A DNA stretch of 64,000 nucleotides from Frigoribacterium sp. SL97. Lineage in GTDB: Bacteria; Actinomycetota; Actinomycetes; Actinomycetales; Microbacteriaceae. Below are positions 59,007 through 64,000 of this stretch, piece by piece (position 1 is the first letter of the stretch; every line of letters begins with the position of its first letter). The stretch is from the NCBI RefSeq assembly GCF_026625765.1, contig NZ_CP113062.1, forward strand, positions 186,001 through 250,000, written 5' to 3'. Under the pieces are notes generated by a model. It did no database searches and had not been told where the DNA came from. It worked only from the letters and a program-made list of their open reading frames with translations. The position numbers were made by a program, and so were the translations under genes.

Positions 59007-59396
59007 ATGCGGCTGCGGCTGCGGCTGCTGACGGCGGTCGCGGCGGCGGCGACCGTCGCCCTCGGCGTCGTCGCGGAGCTCGCCGTCCCCGGGCTGACGG
59101 GCGACCTGCTCGGCTCGGCGCTCTACACCGTGCTGCTCGCCCTGCTGCTCGCCCTCGTCGCCCCGCGCCTCGTCGCCCCGCGCCTGGCCGCCCCCGTCGC
59201 GGCCGGGGCCGCCACCGCGGCGTCGGTCGGCATCGAGCTGCTCCAACTGACCGGGCTGCCCGCCGCCGCCGCCGACGCGTTCCCGCCCGTCGCGTGGGTG
59301 CTCGGCTCCACCTTCGTGGCGACCGACCTGCTCGGGTACCTGGCGGGGGGCGTCGCGGGGCTGGTGCTGCTCCGGGTGCTGCGCCGCGCCTCCTGA
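59007..59396 (+). CDS. DUF2809-like membrane protein
   Basis: 129 residues, about four membrane helices: LLTAVAAAATVALGVVAEL, GSALYTVLLALLLALVAPR, ASVGIELLQLTG and LGSTFVATDLLGYLAGGVAG. The GDLLGSALY, IELLQL and TDLLGYLAG spacing fits the DUF2809 family. The frame is open upstream to a GTG at 58896 that overlaps the previous stop; using it would make the family B palindrome coding. Confidence 0.7.
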   Translation: MRLRLRLLTAVAAAATVALGVVAELAVPGLTGDLLGSALYTVLLALLLALVAPRLVAPRLAAPVAAGAATAASVGIELLQLTGLPAAAADAFPPVAWVLGSTFVATDLLGYLAGGVAGLVLLRVLRRAS

Positions 59397-59419
59397 CGTC
59401 CCGACCCCGGGAGGCGCGG

Positions 59420-59479
59420 GTGGAGTGGGCAGAAAACGTCCTTCGTCGAGGCGGGAAGGACACCTTCTGCCCACTCGAC
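59420..59479. repeat. 60-bp palindromic element, family B, copy 2
   Basis: GTGGAGTGGGCAGAA ... TTCTGCCCACTCGAC with inner GTCCTTC/GGAAGGAC. Directly preceded by GGAGGCGCGG. The span 59480-59529 holds short CAGGGCGCCG repeats up to the stop of the next gene. Confidence 0.85.
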
Positions 59480-59529
59480 CGGCCAGGGCGTCGGGGCCCC
59501 AGGGCGCCGGGCGTCAGGGCGCCGAGGCG

Positions 59530-61683
59530 TCAGCTCGCGGAGGCCCGCCCGCGCCAGAGCAGCCAGACGAAGTACGGCGTGCCGATCACGGCGGTCAGCA
59601 GGCCGGCGCCGAGCTGTGCCGGGGCGATCAGCGTGCGGCCGAGCACGTCGGCGGCGCAGACCAGCACCGCGCCGAGCAGCACGGCCACGGGCAGCACCCG
59701 CGCGTGCCGCCGTCCGACCAGCGACCGGGCGGCGTGCGGGGCGACGAGTCCGACGAATCCGACCACGCCCACGGCGGCCACGGCCGTCGCCGTGAGCAGC
59801 ACCGCGAGCGACAGGAAGACCAGGCGCGACCGCGAGAGCGAGACCCCGAGGAGGCGCGGGGTGTCGTCGTCCACCCCGAGCAGGTCGAGGCGACGGCGCA
59901 GCAGCACGACCACGACGAGCGCGGCCACGAGCACCAGCGACACCGGCAGCGCATCGTCCAGCGTGCGGCCGTAGGTCGAACCCGACAGCCAGGTCAGCGC
60001 CTTCGCGCCGTTGAACGGGTCGGTCAGGACGATCAGCAGGCTGATCGCGGCCGCCGTCGCCGTCGAGACGCCGATGCCGATCAGCACGAGCCGGTTCTGC
60101 GGGAAGCCACCGCGGGAGGCGAGGCCGAACACGACGACGGCCGCCACGACGGCTCCGGCGAACGCCGCGCCGGCCATGCCCCAGCCGGTCGCGAGCGGCA
60201 CGGTGGTGACGAGCAGCACGGCCCCGAGGCCGGCTCCGCCCGTCACGCCGAGGATGCCCGGCTCGGCGAGCGGGTTGCGCGTGACGGCCTGCACGAGCGT
60301 GCCGGCGAGCGCCAGCGCCGCCCCCGCGGCGAGGGCGGCCACGACCCGGGGGACGCGGGTGTCGAGCACGTAGGTGACGACGCGGCCGGACCGACCGGCC
60401 ACCCAGTTGGCGACGTCGCCGAGCAGCAGCTTGGCGTCGCCGAGCAGCACCGAGCCGAGGACGACGGCGACGAGGGCGGCGAGCACGACCACGACGACGA
60501 CCACGAACCGCAGGCGGGAGACCACGGGGTGCCGGTCGGTCGGGGTGACGCCTCCGTGGTCGCGGGCACGGAAGGCCAGCACGACGAGGACGACCGCCCC
60601 GAGCAGCGAGGTCACGACGCCGGTCGGCACCTGGACCGACGTCTCGGCACCGACCAGGGCGCGCAGCAGCACGTCGGCGCCGAGCACGAGGGCGGCGCCC
60701 GCCAGGGCCGCGAGGGGCAGGAAGACGACGAAGCGGCGGACGGAGGGCACGGCCCGACGCAGCAGGCGGACGAGGGCGGGGGCGCAGAGGCCGACGAAAC
60801 CGATCGGCCCCGCGAGGGTGACGGCGGCGGCCGAGAGCAGCACGGCGGCGAGGACGGTGACCACGCGGGTCGTGCGGACGTCGACGCCGACGCTGCGGGC
60901 GGCGTCGTCCCCGAGCGCGAGGGCGTCCACGCGGACGTTCATCGCGACGAGCACGAGCAGCCCCACGACGATCACCGGGGCGAGCTGGACGACGCCGTCG
61001 AAGCCGTTCTGCGAGATGCTGCCCTGGCCCCAGGCGTAGAGCCCGGCGGTCTGCTGCGGGAAGAGCAGCAGCAGGGCGCTCGTCACCGAGGCCAGGCCGA
61101 GGCCGAGGGCGCTGCCGGCGAGCACGAGCCGCACGGTGCCGGCGCCCAGCCCGGACACCGCGAGCACGAGGCCCGCGGCGAGCAGCCCGCCGACGAACGC
61201 GACGCCGGACGAGGCGAGCAGGGGCAGGCTGAGCCCCGTGACGGCCGCGAGCGCGAGCGCCGCGTAGGCGCCGGCGTTGACGGCGAGGGTGTCGGGCGAG
61301 GCGAGCACGTTGCGGCTCATCTGTTGCAGGGCCGCCCCGGCGGCTCCGAGGGCGACGCCGACCAGCAGGCCGGCGACCATCCGGGGGAGGCGCGAGGCCA
61401 CGACCACGGACGCGTCGCCTGCCGTCGCGGTGCCGGTCAGCGCCTGCCAGACCTGCCGGGCGCCGACGTCGGCGGTGCCCTGCGTGACGTCCACGAGGGC
61501 GAGCACCACGACCACGGCGACCAGCGGGACCGTCACGCCCACCGACCCGAGCGTGACCCGGCGGGGGGCGGCGAGCCGCGCCTCCTGGGCTCGCGCCGCG
61601 CGGAGCGCCCGCTCGTCGGGCACGGCGGCGGGCTCGCCGAGCCGGGGCGGCGCGGGGTCGGTGGGGGTGACGGTCGTGCTCAC
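59530..61683 (-). CDS. Fused double FecCD permease (FhuB-like)
   Basis: 717 residues made of two FecCD domains. First: SRLPRMVAGLLVGVALGAAGAALQQMSRNVLASPDTLAVNAG, TLAGPIGFVGLCAPALVR. Second: TRVPRVVAALAAGAALALAGTLVQAVTRNPLAEPGILGVTGG, VGFVGLVAPHAARSLVG. Such fusions, like E. coli FhuB, supply the whole channel in one chain. RAQEARLAA near the N-terminus is motif-coded. GTG start 8 bases after the binding-protein stop; third gene of the operon. Confidence 0.92.
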   Translation of the reverse strand: MSTTVTPTDPAPPRLGEPAAVPDERALRAARAQEARLAAPRRVTLGSVGVTVPLVAVVVVLALVDVTQGTADVGARQVWQALTGTATAGDASVVVASRLPRMVAGLLVGVALGAAGAALQQMSRNVLASPDTLAVNAGAYAALALAAVTGLSLPLLASSGVAFVGGLLAAGLVLAVSGLGAGTVRLVLAGSALGLGLASVTSALLLLFPQQTAGLYAWGQGSISQNGFDGVVQLAPVIVVGLLVLVAMNVRVDALALGDDAARSVGVDVRTTRVVTVLAAVLLSAAAVTLAGPIGFVGLCAPALVRLLRRAVPSVRRFVVFLPLAALAGAALVLGADVLLRALVGAETSVQVPTGVVTSLLGAVVLVVLAFRARDHGGVTPTDRHPVVSRLRFVVVVVVVLAALVAVVLGSVLLGDAKLLLGDVANWVAGRSGRVVTYVLDTRVPRVVAALAAGAALALAGTLVQAVTRNPLAEPGILGVTGGAGLGAVLLVTTVPLATGWGMAGAAFAGAVVAAVVVFGLASRGGFPQNRLVLIGIGVSTATAAAISLLIVLTDPFNGAKALTWLSGSTYGRTLDDALPVSLVLVAALVVVVLLRRRLDLLGVDDDTPRLLGVSLSRSRLVFLSLAVLLTATAVAAVGVVGFVGLVAPHAARSLVGRRHARVLPVAVLLGAVLVCAADVLGRTLIAPAQLGAGLLTAVIGTPYFVWLLWRGRASAS

Positions 61684-61691
61684 GGTGCCGG

Positions 61692-62759
61692 TTACTTCGT
61701 CAGGGTCGACACCAGCGAGTCGACGTAGGCGGTCATCGCGGCGGGGCCGCCGAACATCCAGATGCCGTCGTCGAGACGGTGCACGTCACCGGACTGCACG
61801 AAGGGCAGCGACGTCCAGACGGCGTTCGAGGCGAGCGACACCGCGAACGGGTCGTCGGCACCGGCGGCGGTGTTGTCGATGTAGAGGAACTGCACGTCGG
61901 CCGGCAGCTGCGTGAGGCCCTCGACGTCGGTCGTGGCGAGGCCGTACGCCTCGTCGCCCTCGACGGTCCAGGCGTTCGTCAGGCCGAGCTCCTCGGTGAC
62001 GTCGGACACGAGCGAGCCCTTGGCGTAGGGCCGGATGCTGACCTGGCCGGCGTCGACGTAGGCGTCGGCGAAGGCGAAGGGCTGACCTGCGAGACCGGCG
62101 TCGGCGAGGGCCTGCTTGCCCGCCTCGACGGCGTCGGTGAACTCCTTCTTCACCTCGGCCGCCTTCTCCTCGGTGCCGGTCGCCTTGGCGATGAGGTCGA
62201 GGTTGTCCATGCTGTGCTCGATCTGGCGCGAGGCGTCGGCCGAGGTGATCTGCAGCACGGGAGCGATCTCCTTCAGCTGCTCGACGGCGTCGGCGCTCAG
62301 GCCGTCGGTCGCGACGATCAGGTCGGGTGCGAGCGACGCGACGGTGTCGAGGCTCGGCTCGCCGCGGGTGCCGATGTCGGTCGGCTCGTTGGTGAGCGGC
62401 ACGGCGGCGTCCCACTCGTTGTACCCCTTCACGTCGGCGACGCCCACGGGTTCGACGCCGAGGGCGACGAGGTCCTCGACGACGTTCCACTCGGTGCCGA
62501 CGACCTTCGTCGCGGGACCGTCGAGGGTGATCTCGGCCCCCGTGCCGTCGGTCAGGGTGATCTGCTCGCCGCTGCCCGAGGTCGAGCCGGCGTCGGCCGA
62601 CTCGGTGGTGCCGCAGCCGGCGAGGGTCAGGGCCGCGGCCGCGGCGACGGCGGTGACCGTCAGCAGTCGGCGGGCGGGGCGGCGGGCGGGGCCGCCGGTG
62701 GTCGGGGTGTGGCGGGGCGTCGTCATCAGGCGCTGGGTCACGGGTGGTGTCTCTCTCAT
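61692..62759 (-). CDS. Iron-siderophore ABC transporter substrate-binding lipoprotein
   Basis: 355 residues. Signal with RRLLTVTAVAAAAALTLAGC lipobox; then GTEWNVVEDLVALGVEPVGVADV and DTVASLAPDLIVAT, the class III binding-protein pattern. ATG 62759 overlaps the ATPase stop (ATGA); an in-frame ATG at about 62726 (MTTPRHTP) would give a more usual signal peptide. Confidence 0.92.
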   Translation of the reverse strand: MRETPPVTQRLMTTPRHTPTTGGPARRPARRLLTVTAVAAAAALTLAGCGTTESADAGSTSGSGEQITLTDGTGAEITLDGPATKVVGTEWNVVEDLVALGVEPVGVADVKGYNEWDAAVPLTNEPTDIGTRGEPSLDTVASLAPDLIVATDGLSADAVEQLKEIAPVLQITSADASRQIEHSMDNLDLIAKATGTEEKAAEVKKEFTDAVEAGKQALADAGLAGQPFAFADAYVDAGQVSIRPYAKGSLVSDVTEELGLTNAWTVEGDEAYGLATTDVEGLTQLPADVQFLYIDNTAAGADDPFAVSLASNAVWTSLPFVQSGDVHRLDDGIWMFGGPAAMTAYVDSLVSTLTK

Positions 62760-63718
62760 CGGACGGGCGTCTCGGCCCGGGTGTGGTGTTGGCCGATCGC
62801 GCGGGTGCGCAGGTGGCCGGTGGTGGGGTCGGTGTCGACGTCGATGCGGATGCCCCAGACGTCGGTCAGGAGGCGCGGTGTCAGCACGTCCCCGGGGTCG
62901 CCCTCGGCGACGATGCGGCCTTCGCTCAGCACGACGATGCGGTCGGCGAGCGCGGCGGCCTGGTCGAGGTCGTGCAGCACGACTCCGACCGCGATGCGGC
63001 CCGAGTCGGCCAGGTCGCGCACGAGGTCGAGCAGCTCGACCTGGTAGCGCAGGTCGAGGTAGGTGGTGGGCTCGTCGAGCAGCAGCACCCCGGTGTCCTG
63101 CGCGAGGCAGCTGGCCAACCAGACGCGCTGCAGCTGACCGCCCGAGAGCTGGTCGACGCCGCGGTCGGCGAGGTCGGCCACGCCGGTGAGCCCGAGCGCC
63201 CGGTCGACGGCGGCGGGGCCGTCGGGGTCGGAGCGCCCCCAGCGGCCGCGGTGCGGGTAGCGGCCGAACTCGACGACGTCGCGCACGCTGAGGCCACCGG
63301 GGGTCGGGCGCCCCTGCGTCAGCAGCGCCACGCGCCGCGCGAACTGCCGCAGCGACAGCTCGAACCCGTCGACCGTCTCGTCACCCGGGCCCGCGTCCTC
63401 GCTCGCGCTCGGGCGGTCGAGTGGTCGCGAATCGTCCTTCCCCGGGGCGCGAACGACGTTCTCGGACCACTCGACCCCCGCAGGAGGCGCGGCGAGGGTC
63501 AGCGAGCCCGTGCGCGGCTTCTGCAGCCGGGCGAGGGTGCGCAGCAACGTCGACTTGCCGCTGCCGTTCGGGCCGACGAGGGCGGTGACGCAGCCGGGGC
63601 GCAGCTCGAGGCGGGCTCCGCGGACGACGTCGACGCCGTCGTAGGCGACCGAGACGTCGTCGGCACGGAGGGTGGCCGAGGCGGGTGCGGTGGCCGCGAG
63701 GGGCAGGTCGGTGGTCAC
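62756..63718 (-). CDS. Iron-siderophore ABC transporter ATPase with an in-frame palindrome
   Basis: 320 residues, versus about 265-280 usual. Walker A GPNGSGKST, signature LSGGQLQRVWLASCL, Walker B VLLLDEPTTYLD, H-loop VLHDLDQA. Between GSLTLA and LRQFARRVALLTQ an insertion of about 40 residues (AAPPAGVEWSENVVRAPGKD onward) is translated from a motif copy (63482) and a 60-bp family B palindrome (63416-63475). Core motifs are intact, so function is probably kept. GTG start 6 bases after TAACCT inside the iron box. First gene of the operon. Confidence 0.92.
   Translation of the reverse strand: MTTDLPLAATAPASATLRADDVSVAYDGVDVVRGARLELRPGCVTALVGPNGSGKSTLLRTLARLQKPRTGSLTLAAPPAGVEWSENVVRAPGKDDSRPLDRPSASEDAGPGDETVDGFELSLRQFARRVALLTQGRPTPGGLSVRDVVEFGRYPHRGRWGRSDPDGPAAVDRALGLTGVADLADRGVDQLSGGQLQRVWLASCLAQDTGVLLLDEPTTYLDLRYQVELLDLVRDLADSGRIAVGVVLHDLDQAAALADRIVVLSEGRIVAEGDPGDVLTPRLLTDVWGIRIDVDTDPTTGHLRTRAIGQHHTRAETPVR
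63416..63475. repeat. 60-bp palindromic element, family B, copy 3 (inside an ABC ATPase gene)
   Basis: GTCGAGTGGTCGCGAA ... GACCACTCGAC on either strand. Read in the gene's frame it gives VEWSENVVRAPGKDDSRPLD; copy 1 at 58908 in its open frame gives VEWSRSVPPAVRKDDSGPLD. Confidence 0.9.
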
Positions 63719-63722
63719 GCGC

Positions 63723-63741
63723 TTAGGTTAGCCTAACCTCA
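63723..63741. promoter_or_regulatory. IdeR/DtxR iron box, near-consensus
   Basis: TTAGGTTAGCCTAACCTCA matches the consensus TTAGGTTAGGCTAACCTAA at 17 of 19 positions. On the minus strand TAACCT within it (63725-63730) is 6 bases from the GTG at 63718, so the box covers the leaderless -10 and the start of the siderophore operon. Confidence 0.92.
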
Positions 63742-63823
63742 CCCCGGTGCCGCAACCCGACCTCTCGACGTCGAGCCGACCCGCGCCTCCGGGGCGTCGG
63801 CGAGACTGGACCGATGACCTCCC

Positions 63824-64000
63824 GGACGACGAAGACGACGACCCTCCTGACGGCCACCGCGCTGGGCCTGGGCCTGGCGCTGACCGCCTGCTCGACGCCC
63901 GGGGCGTCGGCACCCGCCCCGAGCCCGACCGCGACCCCGGTCCCCCTGCCCAGCCCGATCGCCGCGCCCGACCTCGCGACCCCCGAGGTCGAGGCCGCGC
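63824..64000 (+). CDS. Lipoprotein, N-terminal part
   Basis: 59 residues before the window ends. MTSRTTKTTTLLTATALGLG, lipobox LALTAC, then a Pro/Ala/Ser-rich linker. GAGACT lies 6 bases before the ATG, in the leaderless position. The function is not visible. Divergent from the siderophore operon, so possibly also under the iron box. Confidence 0.7.

Overview
The window reads as chromosomal DNA of a high-GC actinobacterium, most likely a member of the Microbacteriaceae (Frigoribacterium/Curtobacterium-like; this is inference from gene content and style, not a database match). Supporting signs are the very high GC, frequent GTG starts, many ATGA/GTGA gene overlaps, a recurrent TANNNT hexamer 6-7 bases before start codons (leaderless transcription), IdeR/DtxR-type iron boxes and a CsoR-type copper box. 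There are no rRNA, tRNA, CRISPR, transposase or phage genes. About 60 protein genes are supported.

Layout. 1-6 kb: end of a YraQ-type permease, a zinc alcohol dehydrogenase, a frameshifted maltokinase-cap-like protein, an adenine-deaminase-family enzyme, an M23 endopeptidase, and a PLD-N membrane protein. 6-12.5 kb: an alpha-glucoside uptake and cleavage locus (GH13 glucosidase, two ABC permeases, a frameshifted binding protein, a divergent ROK repressor). 12.5-22 kb: a twice-frameshifted glycosyltransferase, a TetR/SDR pair with three operator palindromes, a surface-glycan cluster (UGT-like transferase, HEAT-repeat/GT4 transferase, polysaccharide pyruvyl transferase), an AraC regulator. 22-26 kb: a hexapeptide acetyltransferase/TetR operon and two MFS transporters that share a palindromic operator. 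26-31 kb: a BLUF blue-light sensor, a GH36 alpha-galactosidase with a palindromic operator, and a ROK regulator. 31-36 kb: small zinc-ribbon proteins, a structured RNA-like region, the copZ-copA copper efflux operon, an alpha/beta hydrolase. 36-48 kb: lipoproteins, a class C beta-lactamase-like membrane protein, a histidine kinase/LuxR-type regulator pair, TauE/SafE permease, RlmC, a GH13 amylase. 48-54 kb: a siderophore ABC importer (binding protein, two FecCD permeases, ATPase) at an iron box, an SDR, RraB-like protein. 54-57.5 kb: an alpha/beta hydrolase fused to a gluconate-dehydrogenase-subunit-3-like domain, coupled to a GMC oxidoreductase. 59.5-64 kb: a second siderophore importer (ATPase, binding protein, FhuB-like fused permease) under a near-consensus iron box, then the start of a lipoprotein.

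The most unusual content is non-genic. First, at least fifteen palindromic elements are exactly 60 bp (or, for one family, 62 bp) long, in several unrelated sequence families; two or three of them lie in frame inside protein genes. Second, a short motif (AGGAGGCGCGGGT and close relatives) occurs dozens of times in both orientations, singly inside genes (read as EARV, TRAS, GGAG or PAPP) and as inverted pairs between genes. Third, several genes are followed by tandem copies of their own last 21-23 bases, stop codon included. Fourth, three genes in the first 13 kb carry single-base frameshifts, mostly in homopolymers, which may be real decay or assembly error.
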